Source of the DNA: Conchocele bisecta
Taxonomy: Eukaryota; Mollusca; Bivalvia; Lucinida; Thyasiridae
Length of the DNA stretch: 64,000 bases
Assembly: GCA_029237695.1 (NCBI GenBank)
Contig: CM055269.1
Location: 31,964,956-32,028,955 of the forward strand
Reading direction: 5' to 3'
Made by a program: the position numbers and the translations under genes. Shown here in pieces: positions 1 through 10,934 of the stretch. Each line of letters opens with the position of its first letter. Positions within the stretch are counted from its first letter, which is position 1. The notes below the pieces were generated by a model. The model saw only the letters and a list, made by a program, of their open reading frames with translations, did no database searches and had not been told where the DNA came from.

Positions 1-190
1 TGAGCCGGCTCGTGACGAGCCGTCTCGTCAGGATCTGCACTTTTTGCTAATAAATTTCATATTTTTGAGAGCAAAAACACTCCCTTTCCATAAATGGACT
101 GGTCTGAAAACCATTTTGTAATGGTTGGATTGGTTGCAAAATTAACATATCAAAATCCATTCCAGTTACTTAGGGGTGAAAGGGTTAATT
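1..190 (+). repeat. Dispersed repeat A, partial copy at window edge
   Basis: The sequence (gagccggctcgtgacgagcc, then a stretch ending in cttaggggtgaaagggttaa) recurs at about 8628-8756, 21508-21730 and, inverted, at 9973-10063. It contains a short palindrome (ggctcgtgacgagcc). No coding potential is seen. The family is unnamed; from the copies it is an interspersed repeat with no clear terminal structure. Confidence 0.6.
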
Positions 191-570
191 TCATGCAAGT
201 CGAAATACCACTTCCCTTATAGAATTGCTGATCGTTGCCGATATTTATCTTTGGTAAATGATGGCAAAAGTTTACAAAACGAAATCCACATAAAGTCCAT
301 AATTTCCAATGTCATTTGCATAAAATATGACGGATTTTGGAAATCAATATTGAGAAAACAACAATATAACAAGGGGAGTGGGTACACAACCCCATGCACT
401 AAATGTACCCTGATTAACAACATCTCTCAGAGTCTGTAGCACAGCTCAGGCTTAGCCAATCAAGCTGTTTGATTTCAAACACAATAATCAAGTAAGGTAG
501 TTTGAAATAATCAAATTCAGAGCTCCAGTAATTTGACCAACTTGGGGTGAAATTTTGTTATTTCTTCATC
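191..570. other. Unannotated AT-rich stretch
   Basis: No repeat shared with the rest of the window and no convincing coding frame is visible. Short open frames on both strands lack recognisable motifs. Confidence 0.5.
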
Positions 571-1581
571 AACAAGAGTTGTCAGAAGACAACGAACCTC
601 GCCTGTTGGCAGCCTTTACTCAAACTTGGCACAGTTGCATAAAAAAACATGAATATTGTATAACTTGACCTTGGGTTAAGGGGCGTGCGGTGGATCTTGA
701 CATTGGGGTCAGTGGTGCAAGGTGGGTCGTGGGTTTGCTATAGCATAATATAGCATATTAAGATGAATGCATGTATGAACTATCAATGCGCTCCCTGAAA
801 ACAGAAGTAAAACAAAATTGAACCCAACATTAAGTTTATGAACGCACTAAGTTGGTGATTTTCTACAGCATGATAGCTATTCACATGAGGAATGCATGTA
901 TGAATGTTCTAAGTTTGTGACCTTGGGGAAAGGGGTGAGGGGGTGGGTCATGGATTTGCTGTAGCACAATAGAGGAACATCAGATGAATGCATGTATGAA
1001 ATATCAAAGCTTCCCTGTAAAGAAACAGAAGTTATACAACATTTACCACAACGTTAAGTTTATGAACATGCTAAGTTTGTGACCTTGACCTTGGGGTAAG
1101 GGTTGGGTGGTGGGTTGTCGATTGTTGGGTGGTGGGTTGTCGATTTGCTACAGCATGATAGAGGGTCATCTGAGGAATGCATGTTTGAAAGATCAAGGCG
1201 TTCCATGAAAGGAAACAGATGTTATAAGACATTTACCCCAACGTTAAGTTTATGAATGCGCTAAGTTTGTGACCTTGACCCTGGGGTAAGGGGTGGGCAG
1301 TGGGTCATGGATTTTCTATAGCACGATAGAGTATCATCAGATGAGTGCATGTATGAAATATCAAGGCGTTCCATGAAAGAAAACAAATGTTATAAGACAT
1401 TTACCCCAACGTTATGTTTATGAATGTGCTAAGTTTGTGACCTTGACCTTGGGGAAAGGGGTGGCGGGTGGGTCATGGATTTGCTATAGCACGATAGAGT
1501 ATCATCAGATGAATGCATGTATGAAATATCAAGGCGTTCCCTGTAAAGAAACAGAAGCTATAAAAAGACATTTACTCCAAC

Positions 1582-1871
1582 AGTGGAGCGCCGTGGCGTA
1601 ATGGTTAGTGTGTCGGACTACTGATCCAAGGGTCGTGGGTTCGAGCCTGACTAGCGGCGTGCGTTGTGTCCTTGAGCAAGACACTTTATCCACACTGCTC
1701 CAGTTCACCCAGCTGTAAATGGGTACCGATAATTCGTAGTTGCTCTGTAAATACGAATTACCGGCTTCTCTCAAAAATCTCTACCTCCGTTCTTTCTCCC
1801 ATTCTTGGGAGACGGCATGCAAGGTCATAGAGCCAGTGCCGCCGTTAAATATAAGCAAAAAAAATATAAAA
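1582..1871 (+). mobile_element. tRNA-derived SINE with target-site duplication
   Basis: The first ~75 bases resemble a tRNA: an A-box-like tggcgtaatggttagtg and a B box ggttcgagcc. A conserved central region follows (ccttgagcaagacacttta, then ccagctgtaaatgggtacc), of the kind found in widespread metazoan SINEs, and an A-rich tail closes it. It is flanked by a perfect 12-bp duplication ATTTACTCCAAC at 1570-1581 and 1872-1883, so the boundaries are precise. It sits inside a satellite monomer and is therefore younger than that monomer. Confidence 0.85.
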
Positions 1872-2199
1872 ATTTACTCCAACGTTAAGTTTATGATGTT
1901 GATCTTGGGGAAAGGGGTGGGGGTGGGTCATGGATTTGCTGTAGCACAATAGAGGATCATCAGATGAATGCATGTATGAAATATCAAAGCGTTCCCTGTA
2001 ACGAAACAGAAGTTACACAACATTTACCCCAACGTTAAGTTTATGAACATGCTAAGTTTGTGACCTTGACCTTGGGGTAAGGGTTGGGTGGTGGGTTGTG
2101 GATTTGCTACAGCATGATAGAGGGTCATCTGAGGATGCATGTATGAGGATGCGTTCCATGAAAGGAAACAGAAGTTATAAGACATTTACCCAAACGTTA

Positions 2200-2597
2200 G
2201 TGGGTGAAAGGTGGGTGCAAGCGATGGGTAATTTAACGATCGGGGTTCATCCTTACCGGAATTCCGACTGGAGACCTGGTTTGGCCCTCACATATGTCTT
2301 TGGCATTTTGTATGTGACAGTTGAATCTGGTTATACCCCTTATGTGAGTATTACGATTATTCGTAATCCTATTTTAGGGGAAGGGGCCAAGTGACTTTGG
2401 TGTGGTATGGACCTGCCACCAGGTCAGGTTATTCTAATTTCAGGGCTGAATATATTGTTTCTCGATGTAAATATTCCGTTCTGATTTTGGAATTTTCCCC
2501 CCAATGCAGCAGGTTAAAACGGGATCGAACCCGTTTGCCCGGCCTTACATGACCTTAGCTGTTGATAGGCCGTTAAACACCAATAAACAAACAAACA
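2200..2597 (+). mobile_element. SINE-like retroposon with AAACAAAC tail
   Basis: A ~400-bp unit ends in gccgttaaacaccaataaac and a short AAAC tail, a tail type common in molluscan short retroposons. It is flanked by a 13-bp near-duplication (TACCC[A/C]AACGTTA, 12 of 13 matching) at 2187-2199 and 2598-2610. Truncated copies lie at 36473 and 37469, and an inverted copy at about 17862-18240. A B-box-like gggttcgatccc lies on the opposite strand, so the promoter side is unclear. Confidence 0.7.
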
Positions 2598-4328
2598 TAC
2601 CCCAACGTTAAGTTTATGACCTTGACCCTGGGGTAAGGGGTGGACGGTGGGTCATGGATTTGCTATAGCACGATAGAGTATCATCAGATGAATGCATGTA
2701 TGAAATATCAAGGCGTTCCATGACAGGAAACAGATGTTATAAGACATTTACCCCAACGTTAAGTTTATGAATGTGCTATGTTTGTGACATTGACCTTGGG
2801 GAAAGGGGTGGGGGTGGGTCATGGATTTGCTATAGCACGATAGAGTATCATCAGATGAATGCATGTATGAAATATCAAGGCGTTCCCTGTGAAGAAACAG
2901 TGTTATAAAAAGACATTTACCCCAATGTTATGTTTATGATGTTGATCTTGGGGAAAGGGGTGGGGGGTCATGGATTTGCTGTAGCACAATAGAGGATCAT
3001 CAGATTAATGCATGTATGAAATATCAAAGCGTTCCCTGTAAAGAAGCAGAAGTTACACAACATTTACCCCAACGTTAAGTTTATGAACATGCTAAGTTTG
3101 TGACCTTGACCTTGGGGTAAGGGTAGGGTGGTGGGTTGTGGATTTGCTACAGCATGATAGAGGGTCATCTGAGGAATGCATATATGAAATATCAAGGCGT
3201 TCCACGAAAGGAAACAGATGTTATAAAACATTTACCCCAACGTTAAGTTTATGAATGTGCTAAGTTTGTGACCATGACCTTGGGAAAAGGGGTGGGAGGT
3301 GGGTCATAGATTTGCGATAGCACGATAGGGTATCATCAGATGAATGCATGTATCAAATATCAAGGCGTTCCATGAAAGGAAACGGATGTTATAAGACATT
3401 TAAACTCAAATGTATCAGGAACATGACCCCTAAGAAACATTTACTTTCCCAACTTTAAGTTTATGAATGTGCTAAGTTTGTGACCTTGACCTTGGGGAAA
3501 GGGTGGGTCATGGATTTGCTATAGCACGATAGAGTATCATCAGGTGAATGCATGTATGAAATATGAAGGTATTCCCTGTAACGAAACAGAAGTTACACAA
3601 CATTTACCCCAACGTTAAGTTTATGAATGTGCTAGGTTTGTGACCGTGACCTTGGGGTAAGGGTTGTGTGGTGAGTCGTGGATTTGCTACAACATGATAG
3701 AGTGTCATCTGAGGAATACATGTATGAAATAACAAGGCCTTCCATGAAAGAAAACAGATGTTATAAGACATTTACCCCAACGTTAAGTTTATGAATGTGC
3801 TAAGTTTGTGACCTTGACCTTGGGGAAAAGGGTGGGGGTGGGTCATGGATTTGCTATAGCACGATAGAGTATCATCAGGTGAATGCATGTATGAAATATG
3901 AAGGTATTCCCTGTAACGAAACAGAAGTTACACAACATTTACCCCAACGTTAAGTTTATGAATGTGCTAGGTTTGTGACCGTGACCTTGGGGTAAGGGTT
4001 GTGTGGTGAGTCGTGGATTTGCTACAACCTGATAGAGTGTCATCTGAGGAATACATGTATGAAATAACAAGGCGTTCCATGAAAGAAAACAGATGTTATA
4101 AGACATTTACCCCAACGTTAAGTTTATGAATGTGCTAAGTTAGTGACCTTGACCTTGGGGTAAGGGTTGGGTGGTGGGTCATGGATTTGCTACAGCATGA
4201 TAGAGGGTCATCTGAGGATGCATGTATGAGGATGCGTTCCATGAAAGGAAACAGAAGTTATAAGACATTTACCCCAACGTTAAGTTTGTGGACGCCGACG
4301 ACGCTGACGACGCCGGGGGTATGCCATA

Positions 4329-4359
4329 AGCTCTTCTGTGCTTTGTGCAGGCGAGCTAA
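4329..4359 (+). other. Helitron-like 3' end: hairpin plus CTAA
   Basis: agctcttctgc pairs with gcaggcgagct (one mismatch, one wobble) around a short loop and is followed directly by CTAA. The same structure occurs at 38719-38748. A GC-rich gacgccgacgacgctgacga tract precedes it. Confidence 0.6.
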
Positions 4360-4438
4360 AAATGGCAAGTTGGGAGTCCTTTCGAATCGTCTCATTGAGA
4401 CGATTCTATTCTAAAGAACTCCCAACTTGCCATTTTTG
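4360..4438. repeat. Foldback palindrome abutting the HINE end
   Basis: The arms aatggcaagttgggagt and actcccaacttgccatt pair across a second inner palindrome (gaatcgtctcattgagacga). It begins exactly where the HINE-like element ends, so that element may have inserted next to, or captured, this palindrome. Confidence 0.7.
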
Positions 4439-4439
4439 A

Positions 4440-4729
4440 TGGAGAAAAAAGAAATTTACCTCCAAATTAGGCACTTTAACTGGAGCGCTGCAAATTGACA
4501 AATGTTGGCAAGATGAGCGCAGACTATAGCATAATTAAAGCCGGCTCGTGTTATTGTTACTTTTTCTCGGCACGACTGCTGATCACTTTGGCAAAATACG
4601 CTTTTACATTGGCAGGAATAAGCAAACGTTCTTCTTTAAATTTGTGATTGAAGATACGCTTGGCATGGTATAAAGAAACTTTGTTACCTGAAAAGCAATA
4701 CATTTTGATTGAAATAATCATTGAGTTTA
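4440..4729. other. Unannotated spacer
   Basis: No repeat, RNA or gene signal is visible. Confidence 0.4.
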
Positions 4730-4979
4730 TTAACCCTTAGACCGCTATCTTATTTTTCTTGTGGTCTGTTGTTTATTTTCTATTTTCCATTTTTATCATC
4801 AAAAACATGCTTTGACAGCACTTTAGAATACTTTACAACATGCTTTGACAGCACTTCAGAATCATTTCCATTGGAAATGATTCTGAAGTGCTGTCAAACC
4901 ATGTTTTTATTGAGAAATGAGGCAAGATACAAAAGCAACAGCAGACGACAACTGTTGTGAGTAGTGGTCTACGGGTTAA
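4730..4979. mobile_element. piggyBac-like MITE, copy 1
   Basis: It begins TTAACCCTTAGACCGCTA and ends at ...ggtctacgggTTAA, so it is bounded by TTAA on both sides. piggyBac elements insert at TTAA and begin CCCT, so the class is inferred from the ends. The interior carries a second palindrome (gctttgacagcacttcagaa and complement) and a gcagacgacaa motif. No transposase is present. Confidence 0.7.
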
Positions 4980-5300
4980 CCCTTAGTATGTGGGGAAGAA
5001 AAATTGCCGTCTGCTATTGTTTCATGTTTGGTCTGTTTGGCAGCAATTTAGAATCATTGGCAGTGCTTCTGAAGTAATGATGTCAAACAATGTTCTTTGT
5101 ATAGACAAGAATTCCACCACAGAAGCGGTGTCGCGCCTCCCGATGCATTTGACAATAACATGATCATGGGCACTGAAACAGGTCAAGGTCATGATAATGC
5201 ATCATGAGTGTGTTCCCAATGCTTACATGTATCAAGTGTCCAAATATTGAAGCAATCAATCAAGTAAAATTAAAGTTATACTATGATGACGAAGCTTGTA

Positions 5301-5672
5301 CAGTGCAACCTCTCCATAACAGCCACCCATGGGAAGACGCAAAATTGGCTGTTGTAGAGAGGTGGCTGTTGTAGGGAGGTTAATGCTGAATTAAATTTTA
5401 TCGTCTGATGTTCATTTATTTTCTTCAATAATTCTCAATAAAAACATGTTTTGACAGCATTTTAGAATCATTTCCAATGGAAATGATTCTAAAGTGCTGT
5501 CAAAACATGTTTTTATTGAGAAAGAAGGCAAAATCAACATCAGACGACACTTTTCATGCTCAGAAGTCTAAGGGTTAGATATAGAGGAAATCATCCATTT
5601 GGGATATAAAATAGTGGCCGTTACAGAGAGGGTGTTGTTGTAGAGAGGTGGCCGTTCAGGGAGGTTCGACTG
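5301..5672. mobile_element. pogo-like MITE inserted at TA in family B
   Basis: The ends are CAGTGCAACCTC... and ...GAGGTTCGACTG, each flanked by TA. Removing it restores the uninterrupted monomer sequence gcttgtacaaac, which proves a TA insertion. Similar ends bound the larger element at 31258-32361. A TA target and CAGT ends fit the Tc1/mariner-pogo group (inferred). It is itself interrupted by the MITE at 5392. Confidence 0.7.
5392..5576. mobile_element. piggyBac-like MITE variant nested in the pogo-like MITE
   Basis: It starts TTAATGCTGAATTAAA and ends gtctaagggTTAG, a mutated TTAA. It keeps the inner palindrome around gacagcattttagaatcat and the cagacgacac motif. It resembles the copy at 16841-17053. 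It makes a three-level nest: satellite, pogo-like MITE, piggyBac-like MITE. Confidence 0.6.
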
Positions 5673-6440
5673 TACAAACTTTTTGACATTTCGGAACAAC
5701 AACGACGACGGAAAAAGTGGCGACTATAGTCGCGCCTTCTACTAAAGCAGGTGCGACAAAAAGGGCAAGGTTATGTTAATGGTGGCATGAGGGAGTCCCA
5801 AATGATCACATGTATCAAGTATCAAGTGTCCAAATATTGAAGCAATCCATTAATATTAATATTAATGTTATATCATGACTTTTTGACGTAAAAAAATGGC
5901 TAAATGTTTCCGCAAATATGTGAAGGTAAAAAGATCAAGGTCATGTTAATGGCGACAGGAGTGTATTCCAAATGCTCACACATATCAAGTGTCCAAATAT
6001 TGAAGCAATCCATCATGTAATATTAAAGTTATACCATGATGAAGAAGCTTGTACAAACTTTTTGACGCAAAAAAATGGCTAAGTGTTTCCGCAAAATATG
6101 TGATGGTAAAAAGGTCAAGGTCATGTTAATGGTGGCATGAGTGTGTTCCAAATGCTCACACATATCAAGTGTCCAAATATTGAAGCAATCCATCAAGTAA
6201 TATTAAAGTTATACCATGATGAAGAGTAGCTCCTTTCAAACAGCATACTCCTACTACAGGCTGATCTGGTTCTAGACTGGTCACAAAACTCATAAGCCCC
6301 ATTTCATCCGTCACAGCCACATATCAGTTTTTAAGGCATGGCCAGGAAATGTATAGTAATTCCGAGGCCAACTGTGGAATTCCAACAATTTCTGAGACAT
6401 GGTTGACAAACATGATATCAACAGACACAAGCATGGTATT

Positions 6441-6672
6441 TTAACCCTTAGACCGCTACTCACAATAATTGTCGTCTGCTGTTGCTTTTATATCTTGTCT
6501 TATTTCTCAATAAAAACATGGTTTGACAGCACTTCGGAATCATTTCCATTTTCATTGTCAAAGCATGTTGTAAATTATTCTAAAGTGCTGTCAAAGCATG
6601 TTTTTGATGTCAGATAAAAATAGAAAATAAACAGCAGACAACAACAAAAATAGATAGCGGTCTAAGGGTTAA
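6441..6672. mobile_element. piggyBac-like MITE, copy 2
   Basis: It is bounded by TTAACCCTTAGACCGCTA and TAGCGGTCTAAGGGTTAA. These 18-bp ends are perfect inverted repeats, with a TTAA at each side. The interior palindrome is partly degraded. Confidence 0.8.
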
Positions 6673-6848
6673 TGCCAAAATTATAAAATGACTGTATAAC
6701 ATAGATTTCAGTACCAGGATTGAAGACACAAAAGGATGAATGTAAACAACTATTCATCAAGTTTCTCTTCAAGGAAAGTGTCCATTGCGAATATACTCGT
6801 GGTACGGTATGAATGTAACTCAAGATGGGCAGAAGATTTGTTTACGTG

Positions 6849-6930
6849 CCCGGTTATCTCCGTCGGTTAGTAAACCAGAGGTCCCGGCCCATGGTCCGGT
6901 GCAAATTTTTCTTGTCGTTTGACATTTGGC
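6849..6930 (+). repeat. Degenerate tRNA-like repeat
   Basis: gtgcccggttatctccgtcg and ggttagtaaaccagaggtcc match the better preserved unit at 7042-7125 but lack an intact B box. It is read as a decayed tRNA-derived retroposon head, not a working tRNA gene. Confidence 0.4.
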
Positions 6931-7041
6931 ACCCAACGAGGGACCGTGACTTACAAATACTCCACAAAATGTACCCAAAAAAAATGGAATTTAGAGACAA
7001 ATTAAAAATGGAATTCGGGGATGTCACAAAGGGGTGCATTC

Positions 7042-7125
7042 GTGCCCGGTTAGCTCAGTCGGTTAGCGTAATGGTACGCTAAACCAGAGGTCCCGGGTTT
7101 GAGTTCGAGGCCGGTGCACATCTTT
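7042..7125 (+). repeat. tRNA-derived repeat (tRNA-like, probably not functional)
   Basis: ggttagctcagtcggttagc is a good A-box/D-arm. The later gggtttgagttcgagg only roughly fits a T-arm, and gtgc / gcac could close a short acceptor stem. A regular cloverleaf with a normal anticodon arm cannot be formed. A tRNA pseudogene or SINE head is the best reading. Confidence 0.5.
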
Positions 7126-7240
7126 CTCACCCTGTGACACTCAATAATTATGAAACCTGAAATGCTGGGTCATAAGACTCTGTTCTACGTATGCCTGCAT
7201 AGGCATAGACCATTGTGTTTGGCTCCCATTGGAAACCAGG

Positions 7241-7449
7241 TGCCCCGTTTCACTAAACTTTGTACGACTAAAATGTTCATAAGTGCAAAAGTATGATAGT
7301 CTGTAAATATCACATTAACACTGTTTTCTTGTAAACAATTATTTGATTTACATTTATTGAGCATAGGCTGCATGCAGCCAATGCTCAATTAATGTAAATC
7401 CATCAATTGAACTTTTTACAGATGTACAAAGTTTAGTGAAACGGCCCCC
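7241..7449. mobile_element. Foldback MITE (CCCGTTTCACTAAAC family), copy 1
   Basis: Ends tgccccgtttcactaaac and gtttagtgaaacggcccc are inverted repeats. The interior is also palindromic around gagcataggctgcatgcagc. Related copies: 14024-14161 and 20691-20920. Confidence 0.7.
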
Positions 7450-7789
7450 AGAAGTAAACATGGTCCAAACGTGCATTTCCTGTTTTCCTATTAACCAATC
7501 AAATCCATGTAGTCGCATTTGCAAACGTCTACTGTGTTCAAACCGTTTTCTGGTTTTCTTATCCAATGAATTTAATGGTGTTTAATGGCCTGTCAACAGC
7601 TACGGTCCTTTTAGGCCAGATTATCCAATGAAAATGTACTTTTTGTTCATAACGTACCATTTCCTCTAAAAAACATGCACATGTGCATTGAAACAAAAAC
7701 ATAAAATGGGTTTCCTGAAACTCTTCACAGAATAAAACTGTTCAATGTTTCCGATCATCAGAAAAATTTCACCGTTTTTGTCGCGCCTA

Positions 7790-8620
7790 TTTTAGCAGAA
7801 GGCGTCGCCGCTTATTCCGTCGTCGTCCGCATCGTCCGTTTTGTCAAAAAAACATTTGAACACTTGATACATGTGAGCATTTGGAACACACACATGCCGC
7901 CATTAACATGACATTGACCTTTTGTACCTTCACATTTTTGTGGAGACACATAGCCATTTTTTTGCGTCAAAAAGTTTGTACAAGTTTCTTCATCATGATA
8001 TAACTTTAAAATTACTTGACCGATTTCTTCAATATTTGGACACTTAATTTGCTACATGTGAGCATTTGGAACACACACATGCTGCCATTAACATGACTTT
8101 GACCTTTTTTTACCTTCACATTTTTGCTTTTTTTACCTTCACATTTTTTGTGGAAACACAGCCATTTTTTTGCGTCAAGTTTGTACAAGTTTCTTCATCA
8201 TGATATAACTTTAATATTACTTGCTGATTGCTTCAATATTTGGACACTCGATACATGTAAGCATGTGGAACACACTCATGCCCCCATTAATATGACCTTG
8301 ACCTTTTGTACCTTCAACATTTTGCGGACATATAGCCATTTCTTTGGCATCAAAAAATGTGTACAAGTTTCGTCATCATCGTATGACATTAATACAACTT
8401 GATGGATTGTTTCAATATTTGGACAATTAATACATGTAAGGATTTGGAACACACTTGTGTCGCCATTAACATGACCGCGACCTTTTTGACTTTCACGTGG
8501 TTGTGGAAACACTTAGCCATTTATTACGATGGTTTTTGCGATGCTTCCTTTAGCACATGCCCATGATCATGCTATGTTCAAATGCCTCGGTAGGCGCAAC
8601 ACCGCTTTCGTAGAGGAATT
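7790..8620 (-). repeat. Monomer family B element, inverted copy
   Basis: This is the reverse-oriented counterpart of the 5105 array: about four ~180-bp units between a hairpin terminus (gtcgcgcc...ggcgtcgcc) near 7790 and the conserved start near 8600. Open frames at 8124 and 8276 are repeat sequence. Confidence 0.65.
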
Positions 8621-8627
8621 CGTGTTG

Positions 8628-8756
8628 TATCATATTTTTGAGACCAAAAAATACCCCCTTTTCATAAATGAACTAGTTTGAAAATCATTTTGTGGTTTGG
8701 ATTGGTTGCAAAATTAACATATCAAAATCCATTCCAGCTACTTAGGGGAGAACGGG
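8628..8756 (+). repeat. Dispersed repeat A, partial copy
   Basis: It matches bases ~60-190 of the window start (ttgtggtttggattggttgc, tccattccagctacttaggg). It ends at the TTAA taken by the next MITE. Confidence 0.6.
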
Positions 8757-9005
8757 TTAACCCTTAGACCGCTACTCACAACAATTGTCGTCTGCTGTTG
8801 CTTTTATATCTTGCCTTATTTCTCAATAAAAACATGGTTTGACAGCACTTCAGAATCATTTCCAATGGAAATTATTCTGAAGTGCTGTCAAAGCATGTTG
8901 TAAATTATTATAAAGTGCTGTCAAAGCATGTTGTTGATGATAAAATTGAAAATAAAAAATAAACAGCAGACGACAAAAAAGATAAGATAGCGGTCTAAGG
9001 GTTAA
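8757..9005. mobile_element. piggyBac-like MITE, copy 3
   Basis: Perfect TTAACCCTTAGACCGCTA and TAGCGGTCTAAGGGTTAA ends with flanking TTAA. The well-preserved inner palindrome (gacagcacttcagaatcatt / complement) gives nested inverted repeats. Confidence 0.8.
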
Positions 9006-9225
9006 ACTGGGAACGAAAACTCAGACGCTACTGTAAAAGTGTTGAAAGATATCGCTAGTCAAAGCCACCCCACCTGATACTTACCATGATTACAGTAGCT
9101 TCTGAGCACCAAGAACAAATGACAGCCCCGCATTTCTGCCGATTGATGCAGGTCCTTCACCACGTCGAAAAACTGCTCGCAGACCACTGGCTGTAAAAAC
9201 ACGTAATCCATGTGAAAATGAAATG

Positions 9226-9627
9226 CAGAGCTCCAGATAAGCTGCGTATTTGCGTAAATACCCAATTAAAATTGCCAAAAACCCAATTGAAATCAGAAGT
9301 AGCGAGTATCAAAAAGCAATAACAAAATTGTGGTACCTTTATCATGCTGCAGAAAAAATAAACAGGCCACAATTATAGCATATTTTTCTTATTTTCCATG
9401 AAAACACATCTTGGTATTTCATTAGAATTGTCTCCATGGAGACAATTCTAATGAAATACCATGATGTGTTTTCATTTAGAAGCAAACTATTCAATAAGTG
9501 CGGTCTGCTGATGTGCAAACAGTAGTGTGATTCTATTTTACACAGTTACAACTTTGAAATACCCAATTGCATCAGAAATGATGGAGTGACTAATGATGGA
9601 GTTACTAATTCCTTATCTGGAGCACTG
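9226..9627. mobile_element. MITE with CAGAGCTCCAGATAAG ends, copy 1
   Basis: Ends CAGAGCTCCAGATAAG and CTTATCTGGAGCACTG are inverted repeats. The centre is a second palindrome (cattagaattgtctccatgg and complement). Copies: 14820-15218 and 27984-28383. CAG/CTG ends suggest a hAT-type element, but no clean 8-bp duplication was found. Confidence 0.7.
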
Positions 9628-9680
9628 GAAATTAATGGGGTTTTGCTACCCAGCAACAGTTAATGGTCAATCACCATAGT

Positions 9681-9960
9681 TTAAAGGTAATGCCCACTCA
9701 GTAGGCACAAACTGTCCTTTATATTCGAGACATCATCCGAGACATTGTCTGGCAAAATAAACATTCATTCACCATTACCCCACGTATTGATTGGCATTAT
9801 TATACATTTTATATCAGACATAAATTTCCACACCTATATCAGGGGCGATAACCGTGTTTCCTTAAAATGTTAACAGACATTACTATTTATTCTCTGTATT
9901 ATTTTTTGATGTGCAATGATCATACTTTATAATCTGTCGAAAATGTTTTTAAAAAAAATC
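9681..9960 (-). mobile_element. Partial inverted copy of the 19781-20287 MITE
   Basis: ttaaaggtaatgcccactca matches an end of that element. The following ~270 bases (caggggcgataaccgtgttt, gatgtgcaatgatcatactt) match its right half in reverse. Confidence 0.6.
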
Positions 9961-9972
9961 AGAAAAGTGTGA

Positions 9973-10063
9973 TTGCTAACGAGATGGCTCGTCACGAGCC
10001 GACTTATCTGGATCTACACTGGTTGCAAACACCACTATAGAGGTCTATAGTGTTGAAAGGGAT
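9973..10063 (-). repeat. Dispersed repeat A, inverted fragment
   Basis: ggctcgtcacgagccgactt and ccactatagaggtctatagt are the reverse of the copy at 21530-21590. Confidence 0.55.
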
Positions 10064-10159
10064 AATTATAATCTAGCAAGATTGAACCACAGTGCAAAGG
10101 AGGGGGAGGAGTGCAGGAGGTGTGCAAAACTATACATGCAGCCAGCTCCAGATAAGCAC

Positions 10160-10410
10160 ATTTTGGGGGTAGATGTGGCTGTGACTGGAGAAATGAGACC
10201 TATGGGCTTTTGTGGCAAGTGTAGCTCTGGTTCCAAGAGCACAATCCTTACCTGTATCCTGATAACAGTATGTATTGCTTTTAGAAGCATAACGGATACT
10301 TCATTGATGGAATGGCGAACAGTGCAGATCCAGATCAGACTGTGCGGATGCACAGATCTGGATTTACGCTGGTCGCAAAATCCATAAGCCCCATTTCTCC
10401 AGTCACAGCC
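10160..10410. repeat. Dispersed repeat G, copy 1
   Basis: It is marked by tggctgtgactggagaaatg, a run of 'cagatcagactgtgcggatg' and a terminal ctccagtcacagccaca, so the unit is itself bounded by an inverted repeat. Related units lie at about 12180-12475, 15385-15600, 17055-17310 and 50385-50840, with short pieces near 6240, 31160 and 56690. The two overlapping open frames here are repeat sequence. Confidence 0.55.
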
Positions 10411-10934
10411 ACAAATCTGAATTGAAAATCAGGACTTAACTAGATCTGAAGGACGGTACAAATCAGCATTAGAAAATTGCAGCTGAAAATATGATGGAGC
10501 TTTATGCAGCCATTACACAACAAACATATAACACACCACAAGGTAAAGGGTTAAAACAAATTTGTGAACATCATAGCCACAGATCATTTGTGCCCACCAG
10601 AAAATAGACATTATGGCAGTTCATGATTTGTGGCTGGTGTAGATCTTGTAGATAATGTGAACATACACTATATGGTGAAAGGTGTAAGAGTGATCAGATT
10701 GGGACTGTGCTGGCCACACACTTTGTGATTTCTCTTTTCTCAGCTGCTTTCTACAGACGTCTGTGCAGTTATATTAGTGAAATCTGGACAATTATGTCTA
10801 TATCTTGAAGAATGGGTTTACAATCTGACAAATATAATATTTGTGACTAGTGTAGATGCAGACCAGCCTTCGTTTCTCCAGTCTCGTCAGGGTGTACATT
10901 GTAATCGGTCAGTCAGAGAAAAATCTGTTAAAAC
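10411..10934. other. Unannotated spacer
   Basis: No gene, RNA or shared repeat is convincingly visible. The short plus-strand frame at 10777 has no recognised domain. Confidence 0.4.

Larger units (their letters stand above)
571..4359 (+). mobile_element. HINE-like (Helitron-type) element with ~170-bp monomer array
   Basis: It starts at aacaagagttgtcagaagac, the same start as the copy at 33365. It then holds about 20 diverged tandem monomers of ~170 bp (landmarks: gtgaccttgaccttgggg, ggatttgctatagcacgata, catttaccccaacgttaag). It ends with a GC-rich tract, an 11-bp hairpin (4329-4357) and CTAA. A 3' hairpin followed by CTRR is the hallmark of Helitron ends, and array-bearing non-autonomous Helitron-like elements are known from bivalves, so this class is inferred. 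No Rep/helicase is encoded. Two SINEs interrupt the array. Open frames inside it, including two that share an N-terminus near 2098 and 4181, are only repeat sequence. Confidence 0.65.
5105..6235 (+). repeat. Monomer family B array (~180 bp units), plus orientation
   Basis: Tandem units share aaggtcaaggtcatgttaat, aagtgtccaaatattgaagc, ttaaagttataccatgatga and gcttgtacaaactttttgac. The start (gaagcggtgtcgcgcctc) matches the inverted copy ending near 8620. A 3'-type hairpin (gtcgcgccttctactaaagcaggtgcgac, 5724-5752) lies inside it, suggesting two abutting HINE-like units. Nested MITEs interrupt it at 5301-5672. No genes. Confidence 0.65.

Noticed and set aside
7042..7125. Functional tRNA gene
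   Set aside because: Good A box but no regular cloverleaf or anticodon arm; a second degenerate copy nearby points to a retroposon.
9226..9627. Clear 8-bp hAT target duplication for the CAGAGCTCC MITEs
   Set aside because: The flanks of all three copies share only about five bases, so the hAT assignment stays tentative.
10066..10387. Overlapping 95- and 101-aa frames on both strands
   Set aside because: They lie in dispersed repeat G, whose inverted structure keeps both strands open.
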